Source of the DNA: Typha latifolia
Taxonomy: Eukaryota; Streptophyta; Magnoliopsida; Poales; Typhaceae
Length of the DNA stretch: 64,000 nt
Assembly (NCBI GenBank): GCA_019914945.1
Contig: CM034105.1
Coordinates: forward strand, 13,330,001 to 13,394,000
Reading direction: 5' to 3'
In this document: positions 20,396-31,294 of the stretch, in pieces
Numbering within the stretch: the first letter of the stretch is position 1
Layout of the letters: each line of letters starts with the position of its first letter
Notes under the pieces: generated by a model
Databases searched by the model: none
The model's input: the letters and a program-made list of their open reading frames with translations, nothing else
What the model was told of the DNA's origin: nothing
Made by a program: the position numbers and the translations under genes

Positions 20396-21575
20396 TTTCC
20401 TTCTCTCTTTGATGCAATTCTTCGATCTTTTAAAAGGTTAAAACCATAAATGGACCACGATATGTACGCTGGAATAGTATTAATGAGAGATCTCACATGT
20501 CCTTCACTCAGCTATTCGATGTTGTTATTCTTAACCAAGTCATTAATGCTAATCTAATCGAATTGACACCTAAACTGAGCTCAGCGTGCCAATCATCTAA
20601 CTGGTTGGTGCATTAAGAAGATAATATCCCAGGACCACATCATCTAATTAATCACGTCTTAGGTGAAGCAAATTAAGCAAACTAAATAATGGCTAAAACT
20701 ATTGTAAACATTCTGAGGCTGTAACTAATCTCTTGCTTCCTTCTTCTTTTCTTTTTTACTCTACTTGATCTTGAAATGAATTTAATTTAGATGGTCAATC
20801 GTAATTTCTCAGAGATACTAAAACTACAACAAACAAAAAAAATAAAGACCATGCAATAATATAATTAAAACTCTAAGAAGCTATCACCTTAATTAATTTC
20901 ACAATGAAACTACCTCAATTAGCCATCATATATGCTGTCTTTTATCTTGATTTTGTAACCTCTACAAGCATTGGTAGATTCCTATCTCCGCGACGACGAT
21001 CGTGGATGGATGAACACACGGTTAACGACATCGGATTCTTGTCGCAACATGAGATGGAGCTAACATTGAAGGAGAAGTAGTCATAGATTAAGAATCTCAA
21101 AACTATGTCATGAATTAATGCAGCCTAGGGTTTCTGAAAGAAGTAAACAAGTGAGATCTCCTCGTAAACCTCTACATTGATCTCTTCTATCTATGTTGTT
21201 AGGATGATCAGCTAAAATAAACAAAACCAGTTGCATTAAATGCTCAATTAGTATCTTGTCTGCAATTAATCTTCTGCTAGCTTCTTATGATAAGGAGGAG
21301 AAGCTCTTACTAAACTATCTCCCATGGCTTTCAATGCCACGTGAAGTTGAGGTAAGGAGACGAGAAGAGAAACACTCTTAATTATAAGGAATCTTCGATG
21401 TGGAAATGCGCAAACTACGGCGTCACCTTTGCTCTCTCTTCCTCCCTATCTATCTCTTTATCTCTTCCTCCTCTTCTCCATTCATTCATGACAGCTAACT
21501 ATTTCTCACAATACTTTATATGTGCAAGTGTTTCCACATCCCCATGCTTTGTAGTAGAAGTAGTAGTAGTAGTTC

Positions 21576-21618
<43 letters not shown>

Positions 21619-21787
21619 TATATATATAGACTTTATAAATTACTCCCATATGATCATAAAGACTCGATCATCACCATATATAAGGTCTTGAGTTTAGTCC
21701 ATACAATGAACTCTACCAACAAACCCTAGCTCTCTCTAGATCTTTTATTTCCTCCTTGTGGTTGTAGCTAGGCTTGTTCTATCCTCT
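20396..21787 (+). promoter_or_regulatory. Upstream region and leader of the bHLH gene
   Basis: No gene is seen. A G-box-like CCACGTGA lies near 21338, a TA dinucleotide run at about 21579-21628, and a TATA-like tatataag at about 21677, roughly 110 bp before the ATG. The leader is pyrimidine-rich (tagctctctctaga). Confidence 0.4.
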
Positions 21788-23042
21788 ATGGCCCTTGCAA
21801 GGGAGCGTAGTTCGTTCTACGATAATATAGACGGCGGCGAAGGGCCATCCGTTCGATCTTTTAGCTCTCCTTCTCTGGAACTATTCGGATATAAAAGCCT
21901 TCCTCCTATGCTCTCCGATATTCCGAGCAGCTCCTCCGGCAGCTGTTACGTGTTCGGGTCGACGGTGAATTCTCCGCCGCGAGAAGCTCCGTGGGCCTAT
22001 TCGAGCTCTTCTGTGCTTAGCTTCGAGCAAGGTGATCGGTTACCGCATGATAGCTACTCTAACCTGGATCAAGAGGACGAGTGTGCATTATGGATCGATG
22101 CGATGGAGCAGAATTATAACATCAATCAGTCTGGATCAGCAGACTCTAGATTTAATCAGGATCAAAGTTTTGAGATGAGTAGTGGGTATGGCTTTCTTTA
22201 CCCAAGTTCCAGCTCGGTAGATGTCCTGCAAGAGAGTTTTGGACAAGATAAAATCGCACAAAAGCGCCCGTATATGGTACTTGATTTCTTTTATCTCGAC
22301 TAGCTACTAGATCGTCATGTTCACAAAGATTTAACTAAATAAATTTATTGTTCAACTAACGAGTGGTTGAATGACATAATTTGTTTTTCTTGCAGGGTGG
22401 AGAGATGCAGACTCCTAAGAAGCAGTGTGGTAGCAATAGGAAGGCCAAGGCCAAGACTAATACTAGTCCATCCAAGGATCCTCAGAGTGTTGCAGCAAAG
22501 GTAATTAATATACCGAGTTCTACATATCTTGGAGTATGTCAAGAACTTTTATGATGTTTATTTATGACTAATTAAAAGAATATTAACATGTTGTAGAACC
22601 GAAGAGAACGGATCAGCGAACGGCTCAAAATTCTGCAAGATCTCGTACCTAATGGCACAAAGGTACTGCACCTTATTACTAATCATCATTTCATTCGTTT
22701 CATGATTAAATTTTCTTACGTTCTTATTTCATGCCAATTTATGTAGGTTGATTTGGTTACCATGCTAGAGAAAGCCATTAGTTATGTGAAGTTCCTCCAG
22801 TTGCAAGTAAAGGTGATATATATATATATATATATATATACAACTAATCTTACTAGATTGATTCTTTGAAGTATATGAACTAAACTAATCATATATGCTT
22901 GATTATAACTTTATAGGTTTTGGCAACTGATGAGTTCTGGCCAGCACAAGGTGGCAAAGCTCCAGAGCTCTCTCAAGTGAAGGAGGCCATTGATGCCATC
23001 TTATCCTCACAAAGAGATAGAGATTCCAACACTAAGAAGTGA
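21788..23042 (+). CDS. bHLH transcription factor, RSL class (subfamily VIIIc), 283 aa
   Basis: Five exons: 21788-22276, 22396-22500, 22597-22662, 22747-22812, 22917-23042; all introns are GT-AG and phase 0. The first 160 residues are Ser-rich and poorly conserved. The bHLH is split over exons 2-5: SVAAKNRRERISERLKILQ, then VDLVTMLEKAISYVKFLQLQ, ending with the diagnostic RSL tail VLATDEFWPAQGGKAP and EAIDAILSSQ. RSL proteins act in the nucleus and drive root-hair and rhizoid outgrowth, so that role is inferred here. The basic region has Ala where E-box binders usually have Glu, as is normal in this subfamily. The start ATG at 21788 gives MALARERS; there is no upstream in-frame ATG. Intron 4 contains a TA microsatellite. 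Which RSL orthologue it is cannot be settled by eye. Confidence 0.92.
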
Positions 23043-26000
23043 TCTTTCATGGGATCATATGAACCAAGAAGGAGAAATAAAAAAGGGAAGTGGGATACTC
23101 CTCATGCAACTAAAGACAAATAAAAAGGCATGCATGCATGGTTTAGAACTTAGAGAAGAAGAGAAAGGAGATTAGTTTTTAAGTTTCTAGTGCTTTTTTC
23201 CTTCTAATCTTTTTTTAATTTGCAGTGTAATGGTAAATCAGTGAGCTGCAGTTATATATGGACATCTAAGAGAAACAAAGGATCCATTCCTTTGATTTCT
23301 TGCTCTTTTGTTCATAGTTATAATAAGCTCCTTTCTCTTTAACTAGATCAATATTTCAAAAATTAATCTTACAGTCCTAGCCCAAAAAGACTTAATTTGC
23401 TGTATATTAATTCATAAAATGCATGGAGCAGTAGAACTTGTCAATTGAAAATTACGCACTCGTGATCAAACAACAGAAATACCACCGGAATTGGAAAAGA
23501 ATGAATTGAAAAGAATTAATTCTTCACCATAGTGCACTAGTAGTAAAATAAGGAATTTAGAACCACTTGCAGTCATAATAATACTCTACATGTGTTAAGC
23601 GACGACCAATTGATTGTTCCTAAGTAGTTTAATGGAATAAAAATCTTGGTTTGATTCACGCATTAATTAGAAACTAACATATTATAAACACAACCAAAGA
23701 TATTTTATTGACAATAGATTGCATTCACACAGATAACTCATGGCCTTCTTGAGATAAGTTTCCGAATGCAGACACTAAGCCTACATATCCAAAGTTATCT
23801 CTACATCACCTTGGCATTTGAAGTCATTGCCGAGTCCTTCTTATTTATGGTGGCGATTTCAATGGATTGTCATTGATTTAAACACCAACTACTAGATCTC
23901 TGGCATTTCCTAGCTACTCATTGAGCTCATCATGCATATACTCTATCATTCATTTCAACTCAGATGACTATATTTCTTCTAAGGTTATATATATATGAAT
24001 GAAATAAGAACCTTCAAAGCTTAATTATGATGAGATCAATGAGTGAATTAGTTCAATAATACCTAAATTCTCTTGGAAGAAAGCTATTAATAGGCTTAGA
24101 TTAACTTCTTTAAATATGCAGATTCTTCGAATTAACATGAAGATTCGACTTGCCTTGCATTGAAAGATGCAGACACATGCATAAACATCATGGTTTAATG
24201 GCGAAGGCCTTCTAATTGAATTTTTATTACATTACCTGCTGATAGTGGTCCATATATTACAGCAATTTGCTCTGAAGGAGCAAGTAGTAAATTCTTAATG
24301 TATTACCAGATGCATCTAGAAACACTGACCATTGCCGTTGCAGTATTACAAATCTCACTTAGATAACCTCCTTAGGTACTAATACTCAAATTTCATCAAT
24401 TGAGTTAGTGATCATTTATACTTCTTCTTTTTTTCTTGATACTCGGATCTACCGTGCATGTCGATACGAATTTATGAATCACATGACAACAACCAAGTCA
24501 CAACCTCTCACTATAACATAACAAGCCATTCATTAATAAGGGAGTGCATCCCTAAGTAGAATACCTGTTCTTCCTAGGGAAATAGCCATCCCTATCATAG
24601 CACTATCCCTCTCTCATAAGCGTTTGATCAATTGATCGTACCGCAGACGTTCTTTAGCCGACTACCTCATCGATCGCGATGATCGGGCCAATCTTGATTG
24701 CTATGAATATAAGATCATCAATTGACTCTAGATGTCTGTCATCTTGCTCTATTTTAATTCCTCCATGTAGGCAAAATTGTAGAATTCCACGGTGCCAATT
24801 CTTTTTAGTAGTAGTTAGTGAAGAGAATGATGTGTTCTTGCATCTGCTCGTCTCAAAGCAGGCAAAGGCATTGGGAGTTTGTGACTCTCCACACTTGTTT
24901 ATTGACAATTAAATGATTTGTTATTTACTTTTCTACTTCATTTATGTGCATAGTGGTGAGACTAGTTTAATGCTAATTAATGTATAGATTGGAAGCCGTA
25001 ATGTTTGAACAATTAAAGCTTGTTGGTTGGCCTGGCATTAATGACAAGCTATTGCCATTAACTCCCTCACATGCTTACAACATTAGAATGTTAAAATCCT
25101 CACTCTTAATGGTTAACAGATGCTTTAATAATTCCATCACATATAGGAGTACTGATCGAAAGGAGAGGGCTTTAATGATCAAAATTTGAAGGTAAGACGA
25201 GATGAGACTAATAGATCATTAGTCACTTATTATTGCTTATATATTTTAGTAGGGTATACAAAACCTTAGTCCAAATATAACCACACAGAAAATTTGTGAT
25301 GCATTACTTCATGCAGCTAAAATCACCATTAAAAGTTTCAATCTTTTTCTAGTAAAGAAGGATGTATATATTATGTTATTTTATCGACAAGAGACTCGAA
25401 ATATCTAGAATCACGAGTTGTCAATTGGAGAATTTATTGCTAATTTTAAAGGATGAATATTGAGTGAGTTGCAACAAGAGCCTACATATATATGCATCAT
25501 GCATGATGGTGTTCATATAGAAAAGTAGTAGAGATTAAAATTACAGCTAAGTAACTTGGATCCTGGGAGGACTATTTAGTATTTGATTCAGTAAGGGACA
25601 CTTTTTATGATGAACTTGCCAAGAAGTGGAGTTAAAAAGTATAGTAGTCCATACTTAACAATTGGTGTTCTAAGATCTACATTGTAAGATTCATGGACTT
25701 GTTCTGAGTAATCACTGAAAAGCTCATAAAAGCAAACAATTAATGTTGACATTTGAATGCCATTTTTTGATAAGTCAACTATGCGGAAAGCCAATTAATC
25801 ATCAGACATGTTTCTTAGTTTAAGTGGTCAATGCCCAACATAATCTACTCTTTCTAGTTGAGCTTCATAAAAAGTTCTCATCAAGTACCAAAAGAGGTAA
25901 AGTCAATCTTAAGAGAAGTTTACTCCAGATATATGATGTAAAGAACTGACTAATGTAGTCCTTAATTATTTCTGATTCACCTGGAAGACTATTACTTAAT

Positions 26001-26514
26001 TAGTAAAAGATAACACTTCATCATAAGTCTATTCTAAGTTTTTCTTTGCACATATCTATCAAAATTTCATCGTCACCGACTTTAATACGAGCGATAATTA
26101 ACTCAAATACTAAGTATTATTTGCTAATTCACCTAATTCACTAATTACTCTAAAAACGTAATACTATAAAAATAATAATTTTATTCATTCATATCATAAC
26201 ATTCTAGTAATATAATACTAGTGACACCTTAAAAAATAAGATATTTTTTGTTTCTATTATATATATATATATATACTTCTAGATTAATTTCAAACATGAT
26301 GACTACTAAATCCAATATATTATTTCCAACCATGTGGTAGAGTTAGAACAACACAATTGTAATAAAAAATTTAAAAAAAATTTAAAAAAAAAAAGGAAGA
26401 TGGGAGCATTAAATGATAATTAATTTTCTAACCAAGACGTGAGGAGCTCTACTTCCCCAAACATTAATTTGTCAACAGTATTAAAATAATTACAAAGATT
26501 AGTAATTAATAATC
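23043..26514. other. Intergenic region after the bHLH gene
   Basis: The first 200-300 bp are probably 3'-UTR. The rest is AT-rich with small TA runs (about 23984 and 26262). Short frames on both strands at 24654-24912 and 25588-25794 match nothing I recognise and are not called. No gene seen. Confidence 0.5.
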
Positions 26515-26765
26515 CTCGCACGTGTGTGACGGTGCCTCGTGGTTGGCATGCTGCCTGCCAATGCCCATCGAGCTTAGCCTAACGTGTCGACGCGGCGCTC
26601 GTCCGTGCCCCTCCGACTGCTTGGTGCTTCGAGCTCCGCAGCGAATCCTCAACTCAGCCGTGTATTATGCTGCCACGTGGAGCTCAGTTAAGCTAGCCAC
26701 GGCGGCAACCTAACATGGGCCACGTAAGCTCGCATGGCGCATCATGCATGATGCATGGGGCGTGT
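26515..26765. other. GC-rich island with several ACGTG motifs
   Basis: In strongly AT-rich surroundings this 250-bp stretch is GC-rich and CpG-dense (gtcgacgcggcgctcgtccg). It has ACGTG cores at about 26520, 26582, 26674 (GCCACGTGG) and 26720 (GGCCACGT), and ends in the near-palindrome gcatcatgcatgatgc. It could be a promoter, a fragment of a gene-derived insertion, or a methylated repeat. No credible protein is encoded. Confidence 0.5.
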
Positions 26766-27002
26766 GATTTAAGGAGTAAAGAATATTAAAAAAAAAATTA
26801 AGGGTTGATTCCTTGGATTATTGTCTAAGATACTATTAAATTGATGGGTTTAATATTAGTTCCAATAATATAAAGGGTAAGATCGTAATATGCGCAAAGA
26901 TGGTTGTAATTAGTTTAATAATGTATTCATATTTAAACTTTAAACCTTGTTTAATTAGGGACCTTATAAGGATCTCAAGCATCATTCCATTAACTCATGG
27001 GA

Positions 27003-27355
27003 TTTTTACATAAATGCCACTGATTTTATTTTATTTTTTCAAAATTATCATAACCAAGGTACCATTTTCTAAAATATATCACAAAATCATATACTCCTCC
27101 AGAAATATAATTATGTTAGTTAAATCTAGATAATCATAATTAAACTTGTATAAATTACCTAAAGTAATTCAAAAACAATATCATCATAGTATAAGAAAAT
27201 AAGAATCACTTATAAATATTTTACACTCTAAATGACTAATTTACAATGAGTATTCTATGAGTATTTCCTCAAAAATTAATCATACTGCAAAAAAAAAATT
27301 ATGGCAATTATGATGTTTTAAAAGTTTTTAGTGGTAATTATGTAAACTAAAAAAT
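27003..27355. mobile_element. Possible MITE with degenerate inverted ends
   Basis: The left end has tttacataaatgccactga and later aaaattatcataa. The right end, read in reverse, has tttacataattaccactaa and later aaaacatcataatt. The interior is AT-rich and non-coding. No clear target duplication could be read. Confidence 0.45.
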
Positions 27356-28555
27356 TTATATAATACAATAATGGGCCTTATGCCTTGATTTATTGGGGTT
27401 GGACTATATACAATATGGGCCTTATGCCTTTTTGTTATTCTACATACAACTTATGATGCTATATATTGTGAACACCTGAATCAAATATTAGATGCTGATA
27501 TCCAATTCCATCTCTTAATTGAACAATGATGAGAGTAATTTCTGATACAAAATTTGGAGTTTTCAATGTAGAATATAGGGACTAAAAAAATTGTCAAATT
27601 TGAAGGAATTATGCATTATTTTCTGTTATTCTCTATCAGATTAAATTTTTATAGAACAGAGTAAGCTTCTAATTTTGATTGGAGTGTGTTTAAAATCTAG
27701 TAGGGCTTTGAAGTTTACTAGGAAATTTCATTGTAAAATGTTAATTTAAACCATGGAGTATCTCTTAGATACTAATGCTTTCAGACTTACTGGTAAATGA
27801 TCATTTCTTCCACATTAATCTGATATTTATGCAGTAGAAATGTAACTAATTAAGCTCTGATGACCATCTATAATAAGTGAATACAAAGTCATTGAATCAA
27901 AGTTGTGAAGGCTATTATAACACCAAGTTCTAACTTCTAATGTAAGTTTATGAGGAAGTATAACATCTTCCTGAGTTAAAGTTATATTGCCAACCTAATA
28001 GAAAGATCAACAATATGAACTTTTCAAATACAACTCAAAGATTTAAAGGAGATTAGGTGGTCCTGACTTCTGAAATACGCTATTCAATCAACCAAATCAA
28101 AACATTAGGGAATCATCAACTGATAAAATAAAGGAGTGGGTTTGACAAAGCCTCTCATTTTGTACAAGTTGGTAGCCACTCAAGTATTAGCACATATCTC
28201 AATCTTTATATAAAACATAGCATATTGGTACTCTTTGTGATTGACTGATTCATATCATACAACTACTGTCTAAAATTTGAAACAAAGAAACAACCCACAT
28301 TTTAATCCATTCTGTTTGTTCTTCTTTTGGTGTGATCACAAGTTAGATATTGACTACTTTTATGCCAAACTGTTATCTGCTCTGACCTAATAAGGAAGCA
28401 TCATTTTCGCCTTTTTGATCTTCTCCATATCATCGAAAGAGTAAATATCGGAAATGGAATTTTTGGCTCTGGTATGCTATAAATCACAATAAGAACAACC
28501 ATAAATATTTCAAACTCAGAGATAAATGTAAATGTTTTGAGCATGCTAAGACTAC
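27356..28555. other. Intergenic region and 3' end of the stress-protein gene
   Basis: The 15-bp direct repeat atgggccttatgcct occurs at about 27371 and 27413. The remainder is AT-rich and includes the 3'-UTR of the minus-strand stress-protein gene. No gene seen. Confidence 0.4.
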
Positions 28556-29454
28556 TTACTGTAAACTTGTAGGTTCAATTTGAGAGAATTCCATGTTTAT
28601 GAAGCCACTGCGCATCGAATGATGCTGCTTAATCGCAAGTACTCGACAATCGAGGCTCCTCATACCGAAGTTCGGATCAGGGGTTCTGAAATTTAGAACC
28701 AATTAATATTGAGGGAAATTTCTAATTTATCTTAAATTTTTTGCAGAAAAATGAGTTATTTGATTAACTTAGTCAAGAGGTCAATTGTGAAATCAAACAA
28801 TATGTCTGTAGAAGGTATTGTTACTTATCTGACAACTATCTTAATCTGAAATGATTCAGCAAACAGTAGAACTAATCTAGCCCTTCTGACTATTAACTTT
28901 AGATGATACATGAAAGATATGAGAGTTTTAATTTACTTGTAAAGGAAGCTCCGATCATGGAGCCCGACGAAAAGCGTAGTAGCTCTGATCTTGCTCACCG
29001 TCGATGCTACCGACACCCGAGGATCGCCTTCAGTCACTAAAATCTCCACCTTAGCCTGCAAAATATTCAAATAACTTTTCTAATGGCATATACTAATTAT
29101 TAGAAGCAGAAAAGAAGTTAAACACAAGTATCATAATTGTAAATTTCCCAAATGATAGCTACAATGATTGAAACTTTAAAAGTCACAGCAGTTGAAAACT
29201 ACTGACATGACAACAAGGATCAGCCTCGGGAATCGTACCTCGGCAATTCCATTGCACATATCCTTGAAAGAGAGTGCCAATTGGAACCCCTTGAGCCTGA
29301 GATTCCTTTGCTTTTTCTTAGACCTTGTGAAGGGGCAGACATAGAGTAAAGTTATCGAGTCACCGCTGCGGATAAAATTGCGAACCGCCCACCGGAGGGC
29401 AGCCCGGGCTGCCTCTTCCTCCTCCACCACCACCACCACTCTCTGGCTCTCCAT
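28556..29454 (-). CDS. Universal stress protein domain protein, 154 aa
   Basis: Three exons on the minus strand: 29239-29454, 28937-29055 and 28556-28685; junctions keep frame and the total is 465 nt. Exon 1 starts MESQRVVVVVEEEEAARAAL, a USP beta-1/alpha-1, followed by NFIRSGDSITLLYVCPFTRS. Exon 2 gives AKVEILVTEGDP and TTLFVGLHDRSFLYK. Exon 3 gives SLDCRVLAIKQHHSMRSGF and FSQIEPTSLQ-stop, matching the family C-terminus. The ATP-binding G-x2-G-x9-G-S/T loop of the UspA/MJ0577 type is replaced by VGLHDRSFLYK, as in a plant USP subgroup, so ATP binding is doubtful. It is small, probably soluble and cytosolic. Family roles lie in stress responses; the specific function is unknown. Confidence 0.9.
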
Positions 29455-31294
29455 CTCTCTTCACAAATTTTAAAAACAAAAGAAGGAAAACTTCATACAT
29501 TTGCTTTCCTTTAGACTTAGTAGTAGTATGTATGAGGCTTCATGGGCCCAAAAAGATTATTTAAAGGCATGCAACTGTTTATGGATAGAAAAGGTAGGAG
29601 AATTGGATTCACTGCATTCATAGATGAAAGAATATTATGTATTGAGATTACTTGGCAGGTTGTCAGTGGATTCTGGAGAAAAATTTCTGCAGCCATGGAT
29701 GCAGAGGATCTAGTGAAAAAGAAGGTAAGTGTAGCTTTCTCTGGGCAGTGTCTTTTGCTCTGTTAGGGCATTGAAAGCAGACCAAACAGAAGACAAGCAT
29801 TAAAGCCCGTCATATTGTTTACTGTTTTGATAATTAATTATACCATTTTGTGCTCCTTTGATTATATCATTACATATATATATATATATATATAATTTTA
29901 AAGCTACGAAAAATAAAATGGTGTATTAGGTAAGATTAGGTGACTGCTTAAACAAGTATCTAGAATGTAATAATATAATTCATAATCACCATCAGCAGTT
30001 TTGGGTTGGCACCAAAGATATGAATCCAATTCACTTTCTGGCAGCAAACTACGCGTGAATGCAGTGAAAGTGTGTGACTACTTTTAGCAACTGGGGAACG
30101 CGTCTTTCATGTGAATTAATGACTAATACTGCCCATGATTTAGTTAATTATTATGATTAGAAGGGTGTGATTAAGGGGATAATGAGTGATGAGGGGAAGG
30201 GAATATCTCAGTGGGTGTTTAAGACCAAGAGGGTGGAGATAACACAAGCGACGTAAGCTCTGCTTTTGTTGGGGAGTAATAGAATATCTTATTGGTGGAA
30301 ACGTCATGCCTCTCTCTCAATCAAAGCTCAAGTTGGATTTAAAAAAATCCGAATAAAATACATAAGAAAAGGAGTCAGAACTACGAAACCTCTCACTCAG
30401 ATAACAATCGGAATCTAAGGGTTTATCTTTGTATAAATATAGGTTATTTACATGAATAACTGGAAAATTTTCAGTTTTTACAATTTAATTACATTGGGTT
30501 TTTTAATTTAACATATAATTTTTATAATCAATACATATTTTACTATGGTAGAATATATAAAATTTATTATGCACACTAAATTCCATCATCAAATAGAATT
30601 AAATTGCAAAAGCCCCGGCAAATCACTTGACAAACAAGTAAAATCCAAGCACTTTTAATGACAATGCAACTTATTTTCATTCTTTCTAAGCTCAAACACA
30701 CACAAGCACAAATTTTTGAGGAACTAATCAGCACGACAATTCTGTCAGTTATTCCAATACCATACCCAATAACTGGATTCACTTGCTGTTCAGCTGAAAA
30801 CCCTAGTCAGTAATACGCGTACCTCGTAGATATTTTATAGATAACAAGGGAAACTGTGCTGCTATTAAAACTACAAACATTTGCGAAATCATTCAACTGG
30901 CTCCACTGGTTACAGTCCAATTTTCATCAGACTGCGGAATAAAATCAGTTGCTGAAGCTAAGTTTTTCAATGCAAAATACATGTCAAAACAACCATGCTA
31001 ATGCTTGTACCTAAGGGCAGTAATTATGGACCACCTTTTACATAAGAAACAGGGTTGAGTCCACAAAGAAGACACTCCGATCTTTCCATTAAGTTAGTTC
31101 CACTCAACCTTCAGCTGATACAAAGATCGTTTCCATCAAGCTTGACAGGACAGGTAATCACCAAGCTTATCCAAAGACTATGTTTATTCCAACATTGATC
31201 CAGAGACTCCTAAAACTAGAGAGTATAGTACAAAAGCAGCCCCTATCATCCAACTTCCTTTTCATCCAAGACTGGTGCAAGTAGGATCAACTCC
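29455..31294. other. Promoter of the stress-protein gene and 3' region of the DCP5 gene
   Basis: This lies between the start of the stress-protein gene and the stop of the DCP5-like gene, both on the minus strand. There is a TA run at about 29876-29893. The last few hundred bases (about 30800-31294) are probably DCP5 3'-UTR. The short + strand frame at 29542-29766 has no recognisable homology. Confidence 0.45.

Noticed and set aside
24654..24912. Overlapping frames of 77-84 codons on both strands
   Set aside because: Neither matches a family I know, and open frames on both strands in one spot usually reflect composition.
25588..25794. 68-codon minus-strand frame
   Set aside because: No homology recognised, no splice or promoter context, and AT-rich surroundings.
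26522..26713. 63-codon frame in the GC-rich island
   Set aside because: GC-rich DNA keeps frames open by chance; no conserved motif is present.
29542..29766. 74-codon + strand frame upstream of the stress-protein gene
   Set aside because: No recognisable homology, and it lies in the promoter of the minus-strand gene.
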